DNA from: Acidobacteriota bacterium
GTDB taxonomy: Bacteria > Acidobacteriota > Terriglobia > Bryobacterales > Bryobacteraceae
Length of the DNA: 62,572 bases
Assembly: GCA_018268935.1 (NCBI GenBank)
Contig: JAFDVS010000084.1
Coordinates: forward strand, 1-62,572
Direction of reading: 5' to 3'
Notes under the pieces: model-generated
What the model was told of the DNA's origin: nothing
Database searches by the model: none
Seen by the model: the letters and a program-made list of their open reading frames with translations, nothing else
Part shown: positions 7,245-16,087 of the stretch, in pieces
Numbering within the stretch: position 1 is the first letter of the stretch
How the letters are laid out: each line of letters starts with the position of its first letter
Made by a program: the position numbers and the translations under genes

Positions 7245-7802
7245 ATGCCGTCCGACGCCTATCGCGAACATCTCGCTGGATTTATCCGGTCAGAACGGGC
7301 GGGTAGCGCGTTGCAGGAACAAGTGGCGCAGTTGTTTGAAGAAATGCGTGAGGACGTTTACAGATATCTGCTGACCCTTGGGCTCTACCCTCCTCAGGCC
7401 CAGGAAGCCACGCAGGAAGTGTTTCTGCGCCTCTACGTCACCATGAAGAAAAATGAGGAGGAGATTCGCAGTCCGAAGGCCTGGGTCTACCGCGTGGCCC
7501 ACAACTACGGCCTGAAGGTTCGCGCCAAGCAGAATCACGAGCCGCCTTACGATCCGGAAGTCGAAGTGAAGCTGCGCTCCAATGAAGCCAGCCCGGAACA
7601 AAGCCTCCTCGAGAGGGAAAAAACGATCCGCTTCCACCGCGCTATCGAAGGCCTCAGTGAACAGCAAAAGCGCTGCCTCTTCTTACGTTTAGAAGGGCTG
7701 CGATACCCCGAAATCGGGCAGAGTTTAGGTATCAGCGCCTCGGCTGTTGGCGAGTTTCTCCGCCGCGCCGTCGTGCGATTGAAGAAGGTTACTCATGAGT
7801 AG
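7245..7802 (+). CDS. ECF-type RNA polymerase sigma factor
   Basis: The 185-aa protein has sigma region 2 at about residues 25-95 (LFEEMREDVYRYLLTLGL; QEATQEVFLRLY; KAWVYRVAHN) and region 4 at about 130-182 (GLSEQQKRCLFLRLEGLRYP; LGISASAVGEFLRRAV). Regions 1 and 3 are absent, as in extracytoplasmic-function sigma factors. Its stop lies beyond the start of the next gene: the ATG of the anti-sigma factor at 7795 overlaps by 8 nt, a usual sign of coupled expression. It probably directs transcription of this operon, including the TonB-dependent receptor at 9496, in response to an envelope signal. The trigger is unknown. Confidence 0.9.
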   Translation: MPSDAYREHLAGFIRSERAGSALQEQVAQLFEEMREDVYRYLLTLGLYPPQAQEATQEVFLRLYVTMKKNEEEIRSPKAWVYRVAHNYGLKVRAKQNHEPPYDPEVEVKLRSNEASPEQSLLEREKTIRFHRAIEGLSEQQKRCLFLRLEGLRYPEIGQSLGISASAVGEFLRRAVVRLKKVTHE

Positions 7803-9489
7803 TTTGGACACCCGCAATCCGAACCACCACCTGGACGACGATCAGCTCCTGCGTTACGCCGACGGGGAACTTTCCCCGCGCGAGGCCGAGCCAGTGGAAC
7901 GCCACTTGGCCGCCTGCTGGCAATGCCGCACGCACCTCGACGAGCTGACCCAGACCATCGGCAATTGCGTCCGCTACCGCAAAACGTTATTTGATGACTG
8001 CTTCCCTTCTCCACCAGCTCCCTGGTGTGACATCCATAGCCGCATGGCGGAAGTGGATGCCACACTAGGGAGCCCTTCTTTTATCTCCCGCGTGTGGAAT
8101 GGGATGCGCCAGTTTTCCGCCTCCCCGCGCCAGTGGGCGCCGGTGATGGCCGGGCTTGTGCTGGCCGCCTTCGTCATCCATGAATTTCGCGACACCCCCA
8201 CGGTGAGCGCCGCCGTCCTGCTGGACCGGGCCGTCACCGCCGCCGAAGCTCAGCCGGTCGCCAAGAAGCGCAAACTGCGCATCCGGCACGGCAACCGCTC
8301 TATCACGCGGATCGCGGGGCAAGGGTTCGCACCGCTTTCGCAGGCCGAGTGGGAATCGGCTTCGGCCCTGCAGGCCATGTTCGTGAAGGCCAACTACAGT
8401 TGGGAAGATCCGCTCAGCGCCGCCTCATTCAGCGCTTGGCGGAACCAGCTTTCGCAGAAAGAAGATGCTGTATCTCAACCAGATAGCGCTTCTTATCTCA
8501 TCCAAACCTCGACCGGCACGGGTGAGCTTGCCTCGGCCTCACTGCGGCTCGCCTCCGCCGACATGCACCCGGTGGAAAGCACGCTCGCCTTCCGCAATCG
8601 CGAAGCGGTGGAAATCACCGACCTCGGCGAAGCTGCCCCGGCCCCCAACACATCCATTTCTCGCACATCACCGCTGACTCCCAACACTCCGCAAGCAACG
8701 CAGGCGCCAGCCGCTGGGTTGGCGCCTGCCTCAGCCGATACGGCTGCGGCGGAGTTACGCGTCGTCGCTCTCTTGAGCCGCATGGGAGCCGACCTGGGTG
8801 AGCCTATCGAAATCTCCCGCAAAGACGGCCACCTTCTGGTGACCGGAATCGGAATTGCACCGCAACGCCAAGTCCAAATTCAGCAGGAACTGGCGTCGCA
8901 GCCGGGCGTTGTGGTGCAGTTTTCCGATCCCTCCCCAGGTGCCGCTCCTCTTGCGGACAGGTCGCAGGAATCCCCCGCTGCGCCCGGCGCTGAAACCCGC
9001 GCCTGGCAGACGCAGATCGCCAACTACCTCGGCGGACGCCCGAACCTGGAACAATTCTCAGACCAGAATCTTCTCTTAATGGATGCGGCCATGTCCCGGG
9101 TCCATGCCTTGCGCAGGCTGGCCGATCGCTTCCCTGCCGCGAAAGAACGCGAACTGACCACCGATGAGCAGAAAACGCTTGCCGCATTGCGCGCCACGCA
9201 CGCAGCGGCGTTGCGCGAAAAGATCAACGTGCTCGACCAGCACATGACCCAACTGCTAAGCGGCTTAGGGTTGTCGGCCGAGGCGCCCGCCCCGGTGCAG
9301 ATCCCCGCGGACTGGCAAACAGCGAGCCAGGATCTGTTCTTCCTTTCGCGCAATCTGGAGAAGAGCCTCGGTGTCCTGCTCGGCAGCGCTCCCGGCGATC
9401 CCACCTCCCCGGCTCAGATCCATTCCCAACTGCGCCAGCTCCGAACGAAACTTTCTGCTTACGAAACGGCGGCAAACGCGCAACAATAG
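7795..9489 (+). CDS. Zinc-finger anti-sigma factor with large periplasmic part
   Basis: The N-terminus has a zinc-binding anti-sigma domain with the H-x3-C-x2-C motif (H37, C41, C44; RHLAACWQC). One membrane segment follows at about residues 113-130 (APVMAGLVLAAFVIH). About 430 residues then face the periplasm and show no recognised enzyme motif; they are Ala/Gln-rich, with a helical second half (for example LALRATHAAALREKINVLDQ-like helices from about 460). At 564 aa it is far larger than a typical anti-sigma factor, so the periplasmic part is probably the sensor. It overlaps the sigma gene and ends 6 bp before the TonB receptor. Signal transfer could involve the receptor, as in Fec/Fox-type systems, but that is inference. 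Confidence 0.8.
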   Translation: MSSLDTRNPNHHLDDDQLLRYADGELSPREAEPVERHLAACWQCRTHLDELTQTIGNCVRYRKTLFDDCFPSPPAPWCDIHSRMAEVDATLGSPSFISRVWNGMRQFSASPRQWAPVMAGLVLAAFVIHEFRDTPTVSAAVLLDRAVTAAEAQPVAKKRKLRIRHGNRSITRIAGQGFAPLSQAEWESASALQAMFVKANYSWEDPLSAASFSAWRNQLSQKEDAVSQPDSASYLIQTSTGTGELASASLRLASADMHPVESTLAFRNREAVEITDLGEAAPAPNTSISRTSPLTPNTPQATQAPAAGLAPASADTAAAELRVVALLSRMGADLGEPIEISRKDGHLLVTGIGIAPQRQVQIQQELASQPGVVVQFSDPSPGAAPLADRSQESPAAPGAETRAWQTQIANYLGGRPNLEQFSDQNLLLMDAAMSRVHALRRLADRFPAAKERELTTDEQKTLAALRATHAAALREKINVLDQHMTQLLSGLGLSAEAPAPVQIPADWQTASQDLFFLSRNLEKSLGVLLGSAPGDPTSPAQIHSQLRQLRTKLSAYETAANAQQ

Positions 9490-9495
9490 AGGGAG

Positions 9496-12400
9496 ATGTC
9501 CCTCGCTGGGTGCCTGTTAGCGGTCTTGGCACTGATCGCCGCCTATCCTTGCGCGGCTCAGCAGCTCACGCACTTATCGGGACTTGTTGTTGATCCTTCC
9601 GAAGCAGCGGTTCGCGATGCTTCAGTAACCGTCGTGAGTGAAGATACCGGCTTCCGCCGTTCCGCTTCCTCGCAATCCGACGGCAGCTATGTCGTCGCCT
9701 CCCTCCAACCCGGCCTCTACAAAATCACGGTTCGCAAAGACGGCTTCCGTACGCTGATCCGCTTCGGCGTGAAGATCGATGTGGCGCAGCCGGCGCGCGT
9801 CGATTTTCAACTCGCGCTCGGCAGCGTTCAGGATGCGATCACCGTGGAAGGCTCCGCGCCGCTGGTGAACACCGACGACGCCAGCGTCGGCACGCTGGTC
9901 GATCGCAAATGGATTGAACGCGCGCCCCTCAATGGACGCGGCGTGCTGAGCCTGCTCGAGATGGCGCCCGGCACCCTGGTCACTCCAGCCACCCGCGGCG
10001 AATCGGGCCAATTCACGGCGAACGGCCAGCGCCCCAATTCGCATTACTTCACCATCGATGGCGTCAGCGGCAATACCGGAGTCAGCGGTGGCGGCGTCGC
10101 CGCGCAAGTCACCGGCGGAGCACTCCCCGGCATGACCGCGCTCGGCAGCTTTCACAGCCTGGTCCCGATCGAGGGCCTGGATGAATTCCGCGTGCAGACG
10201 GCCACCGCCAGTTCCGAGTTCGGCCGTCTGCCCGGCGCACAGGTCAGCCTCAGCAGCCGCGCCGGCGGCAACGAGTGGCACGGGTCGCTGTTCTACTACA
10301 TGCGCCACGACAAGTTCGATGCCAACGATTGGTTTTCGAACAGCCGCAACCTCGCCCGCTCCCCGATGCGCATGAACGATTTCGGCGCCAGCCTCAGCGG
10401 CCCCCTGCATCGCGACCGGACCTTCTTCTTCGCCACCTATGAAGGTTTGCGCCTGCGGCAGCCGTTCAATTGGCGGCAGCCCGCGCCAACCGCCGAAGCG
10501 CGTACACTCGGGCCTGTGTGGGTACAGACGATGCTGAATCTCTACCCCGTGCCCGACGGCCGCCGGCTCGATGAGGACTTGGCCGAATGGAATGGCCGCA
10601 TCCTGCGCCCGGCGCGGCTTGATACAGGGAGTCTGCGGCTGGATCATTCCCTCACTTCGCGCATCTCGGTGTTCGGGCGTTTCAACGAAGCGCCGTCCTC
10701 GAATCAATTCGGCAGCACCCAGATCAACCTGCTCGACCTGCAATCCCGCGCTCTGACATTCGGCCTGAACCTGCGCGCCAGCTCCACCGTGGTGTTCGAC
10801 ACGCGCTTCAACTGGAGCCGGTCCGCCGCGCAATCGCAATGGCGGCCCACCTCGCAGAACCTACCCGCCTGTTACCTGGAGCCGGTGACCAGCTTCTTCT
10901 TCCGCCGCAACGGGCTCTGCGATACGCTGGTGCGCTTCGGCATCGCCGGCGTAGGGACGCTCTCCTTCGGTGAAGAATCCGACCGCCGTCAAAGCCAGTG
11001 GCACCTGCTGCCAAGCGTGGCCATCCACACACGGGCCCACAAGATCAGCGCTGGCGTGGATTACCGCCAGCTCGCGCCCTATCGCCACGACTTGCAGGAC
11101 GCCATCAGCATTCTCTCCGATAGCTTTCGCGACCTGGTGGAAGTGGGCACCTCATGGGTGTCTGTGGGGACACGCGTGGAAGGCAGCGCCGTACTGCGCG
11201 AAGCGAGCGCCTATGTCCACGACAACTGGCGCGTTCATCCGCAATTGACGGCATCGTTCGGGCTGCGTTGGGAGCATACGCCTTCGCCGCGCTTGACGCC
11301 GGAACAAATCGGCACGCCTTCGCACTTTGTGTATCCGTATCAGACGTCGATCTGGCGCAGCAGCAACGGCAATTTCGCACCGCGCGCGGGACTGGCGTGG
11401 CGGCCGTTCAGCAACGGCCAGCTCGTGTTTCGCGGCGGCTATGGGTTCTACTACGATTCGAGCCTCAGCATCGCCACGGACCTGGTGAATGGCGGCCCGC
11501 TGAGCCTCGCCCAATACACCAGCAATCGCAATGCTCCGTTTCCGACATCGCTGAGTTTTGGATTCCTGCCGGGGTTGCAATTGCCGCGCATCCGACAATG
11601 GAGCTTCAGCGTGGAGCGCAGTTTCCTCAACAGCAATGCGTTCAGCGTGTCGTACACGGGCTCAGAAGGCGTGAACCTGTTGCGGCGCGAATTGGGCGGA
11701 CCCGAAAGCACGGAATCACACCGGCTGATTCTGGCGACGAATCACGGCTCGGCGGTCTATCACGGCCTGCAGGCGCAGGTGCGCCGTCGCTTCGCCACGG
11801 GTTGGCAGGGGCAAGCGGGTTATGCCTGGGGTCATTCGATTGACAACAGTTCCAGCGATTCGGCGCTGCACTACGCCGAGCGCGGGATTACGGCCGCGCG
11901 CGACCGCGGGTCGAGTGACTTTGATGTTCGCCATTCGTTCACCGCGGCCATGAGTTACGAATCCCCGGCACGATGGGGGCGCTGGCTGCGCGGGTGGAGC
12001 CTGGACGGGATCGCGCGAGCGCGCACGGGATTCCCGATTCAGATTCAATCCGCCGAGCACACGATCGGGATTGGGTTGGCGAATGCGTTCCGTCCGACGG
12101 TGAAGCCGTGGGCTCGGGTTTGGTTGGATGATGCTTCGGCGCCGGGCGGGCGGAGGCTCAATCGCGATGCGTTCGTGTCGCTGGGGGAGTTGGTGCAAGG
12201 GAGCCTCGGGCGGAATGCGTTGTCGGGGTTTGGCATGCATCAGATTGACGCGGCATTGCGGCGGGAATTTCGAGTTTCCGATCATAGCGTGCTGCATTTC
12301 CGGGTAGAGGCATTTAATATGTTGAATCATCCGAATTTTGCCGATCCGGTGCGGTTTTTATCGTCGCCTTTGTTTGGGGAATCACCATCGATGTTGAGTT

Positions 12401-12498
12401 TGATGCTGGGGACGGGAAGCCCTGGGAGTGGGTTGACGCCGGTGTTTCAGACGGGTGGGGCACGGAGTTTGCAGATGGTGTTGCGGCTGCGTTGGTAG
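9496..12498 (+). CDS. Oar-like TonB-dependent receptor with carboxypeptidase-regulatory N-domain
   Basis: The 1000-aa protein has a signal peptide cut near PCAAQQ. A carboxypeptidase-regulatory-like domain follows at about 24-110 (LSGLVVDPSEAAVRDASVTV; YKITVRKDGF), then a plug domain (LNGRGVLSLLEMAPG; NGQRPNSHYFTIDGV) and a long outer-membrane beta-barrel ending in an aromatic/basic LQMVLRLRW. This is the Oar/SusC-like group that is greatly expanded in Acidobacteriota and is thought to import large substrates or carry surface functions. It follows the anti-sigma gene by 6 bp and is the likely target of the sigma factor. The start codon lies in a small hairpin: GAGGGA just before the ATG can pair with TCCCTC just after it. 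Confidence 0.85.
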   Translation: MSLAGCLLAVLALIAAYPCAAQQLTHLSGLVVDPSEAAVRDASVTVVSEDTGFRRSASSQSDGSYVVASLQPGLYKITVRKDGFRTLIRFGVKIDVAQPARVDFQLALGSVQDAITVEGSAPLVNTDDASVGTLVDRKWIERAPLNGRGVLSLLEMAPGTLVTPATRGESGQFTANGQRPNSHYFTIDGVSGNTGVSGGGVAAQVTGGALPGMTALGSFHSLVPIEGLDEFRVQTATASSEFGRLPGAQVSLSSRAGGNEWHGSLFYYMRHDKFDANDWFSNSRNLARSPMRMNDFGASLSGPLHRDRTFFFATYEGLRLRQPFNWRQPAPTAEARTLGPVWVQTMLNLYPVPDGRRLDEDLAEWNGRILRPARLDTGSLRLDHSLTSRISVFGRFNEAPSSNQFGSTQINLLDLQSRALTFGLNLRASSTVVFDTRFNWSRSAAQSQWRPTSQNLPACYLEPVTSFFFRRNGLCDTLVRFGIAGVGTLSFGEESDRRQSQWHLLPSVAIHTRAHKISAGVDYRQLAPYRHDLQDAISILSDSFRDLVEVGTSWVSVGTRVEGSAVLREASAYVHDNWRVHPQLTASFGLRWEHTPSPRLTPEQIGTPSHFVYPYQTSIWRSSNGNFAPRAGLAWRPFSNGQLVFRGGYGFYYDSSLSIATDLVNGGPLSLAQYTSNRNAPFPTSLSFGFLPGLQLPRIRQWSFSVERSFLNSNAFSVSYTGSEGVNLLRRELGGPESTESHRLILATNHGSAVYHGLQAQVRRRFATGWQGQAGYAWGHSIDNSSSDSALHYAERGITAARDRGSSDFDVRHSFTAAMSYESPARWGRWLRGWSLDGIARARTGFPIQIQSAEHTIGIGLANAFRPTVKPWARVWLDDASAPGGRRLNRDAFVSLGELVQGSLGRNALSGFGMHQIDAALRREFRVSDHSVLHFRVEAFNMLNHPNFADPVRFLSSPLFGESPSMLSLMLGTGSPGSGLTPVFQTGGARSLQMVLRLRW

Positions 12499-12522
12499 TA
12501 GGATTTTTGCTATATTCGCGGC

Positions 12523-15500
12523 TTGATACTGCCCTTGTTGTTCTGGTGTGCGGGTTTGTTATCAGCCCAACCACCACCTATCCCGTATGCTGCTGGAAAC
12601 TTCCCGGGAGCATTGGCCTATGATGGCACGCACATCTGGGTTGCAAATTTCGTCGAGAATGGCAGCGTTACGAAGTTGCGCGCCAGCGATGGCCAGATTC
12701 TCGCAGCGTACCCCGTCGGCACCCATCCTTCTCGGATCGTCACTGACGGCGTTAGCGTTTGGATCAGGACCTTTTATAGCGTGGTTCGCTTGCGAGCTTC
12801 TGACGGCGCCCCCCTCAGTTGGCCCCAAATCGGCACTCCGCACGTCTTCGATGGCACGTATCTGTGGCTGGTGGACGATACATCCCGCGTATTGCGTGTT
12901 CGGCCGGCGGATGGCTCCATAGTCACAGCTTACGAGCTTGCATTCATGCCCTCACAGATCGCGCTAGACGAAAACTACCTGTATGTCTCCAGCTTCTTTT
13001 CGCCCTACTCGATTGCCAAGATACGCATCATGGATGGAACGCTGTTGTCGACGTTCTCGACGCCGTATGGGGTATCAGCAATGGCATCCAACGGCAGCCA
13101 CCTTTGGTTCGTTAGCAGAGACCTCTACAAGATGGACCCAAACAGCGGCACGGTCCTGGCCCAAGCCACACTCCTCGATAGTGGAGGAGGTACCGCTCTT
13201 GCCTTCACCAAATCACACATCTGGGGAGCGAATACGGATGGATACGGCATTCCTCGCTACCGCCTCGAAGACGCATACGTCAGTGGAGGATCAAACATAT
13301 CGGGGCGGAGTCCTCGAGCACTGCTCTTCGATGGTGAGTATCTGTGGGCAACCATCGCTGACCCCAATTCAACGTCGGTTTTCAAGATCCCAAATCCGGA
13401 CTACATTTCGGCAAGGGTGTCATCTGGGGGCCAGACGGTCTCCGTGGATGGGGAAGCCCTCACTGGTGTTAAGGAATTCTATTGGCCTGCCGGATCCAGC
13501 CATATGATCGCCGCTCAAGTGCCCCAAGCCATAGGGAACAGCCGCTATGTGTTCGATTCATGGAGTGATGGGGGACCAGCCGCACACACCATCACTATCC
13601 CCAAGCAGAACGTCAACTACTCCGCTCAGTTCCGCCTGCAGCACCGTCTCACCACCACCGCATCCCCGCCAACCGCGGGTACTTTCCAAATAGCCCCGTC
13701 ATCCACCGACGGCTTCTTCAACGAGAGTAGAACCATTCAACTCACGCCGGTCCCCATCCCAGAATCTCAGTTCCAGTCCTGGTCTGGCGATGCCAGCGGT
13801 AACGCGAATCCTCTGACCGTAACCATGTCCGCACCCCGCAATATCACCGCCAACTTTGTGCCCACTTCACCGTGCACGTTCAGTCTCGCCTCGCCGTCCG
13901 CCGTGATTCCCGCCACCGGCGGAGCCGCCACCGTCACCGTCACCCCATCCAACGCCGCCTGCACCTTCACCGCCTCCAGCCCTGTCGATTGGGTCAGCGT
14001 CTCTGCGTCCTTCACCAGCGCCGCCTACATCGTTCAGCCGAACCCGACAACAGTTGCGCGCAGCGCAACACTCACCATTGCCGGCAACCCGTTCACCATC
14101 CAACAAGCCGGCTTTGACTGCAGCACATCCATCAACCAGACCACCGCCACCGCACCCGCCACCGGCGCAACACTCACCATCAACGTCACGGCCACATCTA
14201 ACACTTGCACATGGTCCACCACCGGCGCGCCCTCCTGGATCACCATCACTTCCGGAGCCTCCGGCGCCGGCAACGCCACCGTCATCCTCCAAGTCCAACC
14301 CAACACCTCCGCCCTGCCTCGCGGCATCACCCTCCTCATCGCCGGCAACGGCTTCAACATCACTCAATCCGCAGCCACGCCCACCCCAACATCCAACCTC
14401 CGCTTCGTCCCCCTCACTCCCTGCCGTCTGCTCGAAACCCGAGCAGAATACAACTTCGAAGGACGCACCGGCTCCTTCGGCCCGCCTTACATCAAGGCCG
14501 GTGAAACCCGTACCCTCACCCCCTCCAACTCCACAGTCTGCCAAGTCCCAACATCCACCCGTGCTGTTGTTTTACACATCACGCTCATCCCGCGTTCCGG
14601 CGTCGACTTCGTCACCCTCTACCCAGCCGGCGAATCCAGACCCGATTTCTTCAGCATCCGCTCGCCCGACGGCCAGATCGTCGCCAATCAGGCGATCGTC
14701 AAACTCAACAACGGGGCACTCTCCATCTACACCTCGCACGACGCCGACATCCTGCTCGACATCAGCGGCTACTTCGCCGACGCACTCCCCACCGGCACGA
14801 ACCTCGTCTTCTACCCCCTCACGCCATGCCGCGTCATCGAAACTCGCGCAGCCTACCGCACGCCCGCCGGCCCCTTCGGACCACCCACCCTGGCCAAAGG
14901 CGACACCCGCCGTTTCCGCTTCCGTTCCTCGCCGCACTGCGCCATTCCTACAGGAGCCGCCGCCTACTCCGTCACCCTCACTGCCGTCCCCCCGCAGCCA
15001 CTCCCCTACATGACCATCTGGCCCGCCGGCAGCACACAACCGAACGTATCCAGCATCAACTCCTTCGCCGGCCGCACGCTTGCCAACAACGTCATCGTCC
15101 CTGCCAGCACCAACGGCGAAATCGATGTATTCGCCTTCGACCGCACCGATTTCCTCGTTGATATCAACGGCTATTTCGCCCCCGATAACGGCCAAGGCCT
15201 GTACTACAACCCCGTGACGCAATGCCGCGCCAGCGACGCCGATTACGCCGACGACACCACGCGCACCATCGCCATTCCCACCGCTGGCAATTGCACAGGA
15301 ATCCCGGCAACGGCGAAAGGCTACGTGATCAACGCCACCGCCATCCCAGCAGGCTCACCGATGCCGTTCCTCACGCTGTATCCCAGCGGCCAACCGCGCC
15401 CCAATGCATCGGTGCTGAATGCCTTCGAAGGCCAGACAGTCACTAACACATCAATCATCCCCGCCGGGACGAATGGCAGCATCGATGTCTACGCCTTTAA

Positions 15501-15546
15501 ACGAACGCGCATCTTGGTGGATGTCAGCGGCTACTTCGCACGCTAG
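12523..15546 (+). CDS. Large secreted protein: beta-propeller, BACON-like domains and three C-terminal repeats
   Basis: This 1007-aa exported protein begins at TTG with a short signal sequence (LLFWCAGLLSAQ). Residues 25-310 look like a beta-propeller with repeated W-blade motifs (GTHIWVANF; GTYLWLVDD; GSHLWFVSR; GEYLWATIA). About 310-445 resembles divergent InlB-type repeats (FQSWSGDASGNANPLTV). Two BACON-like beta-sandwiches follow at about 447-530 and 532-615 (CTFTASSPVDWVSVS; CTWSTTGAPSWITI). The last ~380 residues are three related modules starting near 625, 762 and 892, each opening with a PLTPCR-like motif and ending in GYFA. It is probably an adhesin or surface protein. A TATATT hexamer ends 6 nt before the TTG. 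Confidence 0.7.
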   Translation: MILPLLFWCAGLLSAQPPPIPYAAGNFPGALAYDGTHIWVANFVENGSVTKLRASDGQILAAYPVGTHPSRIVTDGVSVWIRTFYSVVRLRASDGAPLSWPQIGTPHVFDGTYLWLVDDTSRVLRVRPADGSIVTAYELAFMPSQIALDENYLYVSSFFSPYSIAKIRIMDGTLLSTFSTPYGVSAMASNGSHLWFVSRDLYKMDPNSGTVLAQATLLDSGGGTALAFTKSHIWGANTDGYGIPRYRLEDAYVSGGSNISGRSPRALLFDGEYLWATIADPNSTSVFKIPNPDYISARVSSGGQTVSVDGEALTGVKEFYWPAGSSHMIAAQVPQAIGNSRYVFDSWSDGGPAAHTITIPKQNVNYSAQFRLQHRLTTTASPPTAGTFQIAPSSTDGFFNESRTIQLTPVPIPESQFQSWSGDASGNANPLTVTMSAPRNITANFVPTSPCTFSLASPSAVIPATGGAATVTVTPSNAACTFTASSPVDWVSVSASFTSAAYIVQPNPTTVARSATLTIAGNPFTIQQAGFDCSTSINQTTATAPATGATLTINVTATSNTCTWSTTGAPSWITITSGASGAGNATVILQVQPNTSALPRGITLLIAGNGFNITQSAATPTPTSNLRFVPLTPCRLLETRAEYNFEGRTGSFGPPYIKAGETRTLTPSNSTVCQVPTSTRAVVLHITLIPRSGVDFVTLYPAGESRPDFFSIRSPDGQIVANQAIVKLNNGALSIYTSHDADILLDISGYFADALPTGTNLVFYPLTPCRVIETRAAYRTPAGPFGPPTLAKGDTRRFRFRSSPHCAIPTGAAAYSVTLTAVPPQPLPYMTIWPAGSTQPNVSSINSFAGRTLANNVIVPASTNGEIDVFAFDRTDFLVDINGYFAPDNGQGLYYNPVTQCRASDADYADDTTRTIAIPTAGNCTGIPATAKGYVINATAIPAGSPMPFLTLYPSGQPRPNASVLNAFEGQTVTNTSIIPAGTNGSIDVYAFKRTRILVDVSGYFAR

Positions 15547-15566
15547 CTGCCGATTACAATAAGTCT

Positions 15567-15869
15567 ATGGCGAAGGATTACATCGAACAGCGCGAAGATG
15601 TCTACTACCTAGCCGGCACGCGCGTATCCCTCGACTCCCTCGTTTACGCATTCCATCGAGGGGAATCCCCCGAGACCATACGCCAGAATTTCGAGGTTCT
15701 TCAGCTCGAAGAGGTGTACGGGGCCCTTGCCTATTACCTCGCCAACCAGTCCGAAATCGACGCCTATCTGGCCCGGCAGGAGCAGAAGTCGCAGGAAGGC
15801 AGGCGAGCAGCGGATCCACTGCCGGAAACCTTGCGAAATAAACTTGCACGCATGCGCCAGAATGCGTAG
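15567..15869 (+). CDS. DUF433 antitoxin
   Basis: The 100-aa protein has the DUF433 core: YYLAGTRVSLDSLVYAFHRG, then SPETIRQNFEVLQLEEVYGA and a Y-LAN helix. This is a small helix-turn-helix-like antitoxin domain normally paired with a DUF5615 PIN-like toxin, which starts 6 bp downstream. The C-terminal 30 residues are charged (EQKSQEGRRAADPLPE) and may bind the toxin. A TACAAT hexamer ends exactly 6 nt upstream of the ATG and there is no ribosome site, consistent with a leaderless transcript. Unlike the DUF433 remnant at 468-699 it is intact, but its toxin is internally deleted. Confidence 0.82.
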   Translation: MAKDYIEQREDVYYLAGTRVSLDSLVYAFHRGESPETIRQNFEVLQLEEVYGALAYYLANQSEIDAYLARQEQKSQEGRRAADPLPETLRNKLARMRQNA

Positions 15870-15875
15870 CCTCAA

Positions 15876-16085
15876 ATGAAGGTTCGTTTGCTCGCGGACG
15901 CTGATCTGAACCGCGCGATCGTCAGTGGTCTGCTCCGGAAAGAACCCTCCATCGACTTCCTGTCCGCGCAGGCGGCGGGTATTCGATCAGTCAACGTTGC
16001 CACTGCAATACAAGAACTGCACTTCATATGGCTCGCCTCCGATGCATCGGATTGGGTGGGCAGGCTCATCTGGTTGCCTCTTTAG
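15876..16085 (+). pseudogene. DUF5615 PIN-like toxin, internally deleted
   Basis: The product is 69 aa. Its first ~35 residues (KVRLLADADLNRAIVSGLLR; IDFLSAQAAGIRS) are the N-terminus of one DUF5615 subgroup. Its last ~30 (VATAIQELHFIWLASDASDW, then WLPL) match the end of the same subgroup. The middle third, which normally holds the further acidic PIN residues and the H-D-x-K-type segment, is missing, again without breaking the frame. It follows its DUF433 partner by 6 bp. Because the same kind of lesion affects the toxin at 234-467, this is treated as a decayed toxin; a retained short protein that still binds the antitoxin is the alternative. Confidence 0.65.
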
Positions 16086-16087
16086 TC

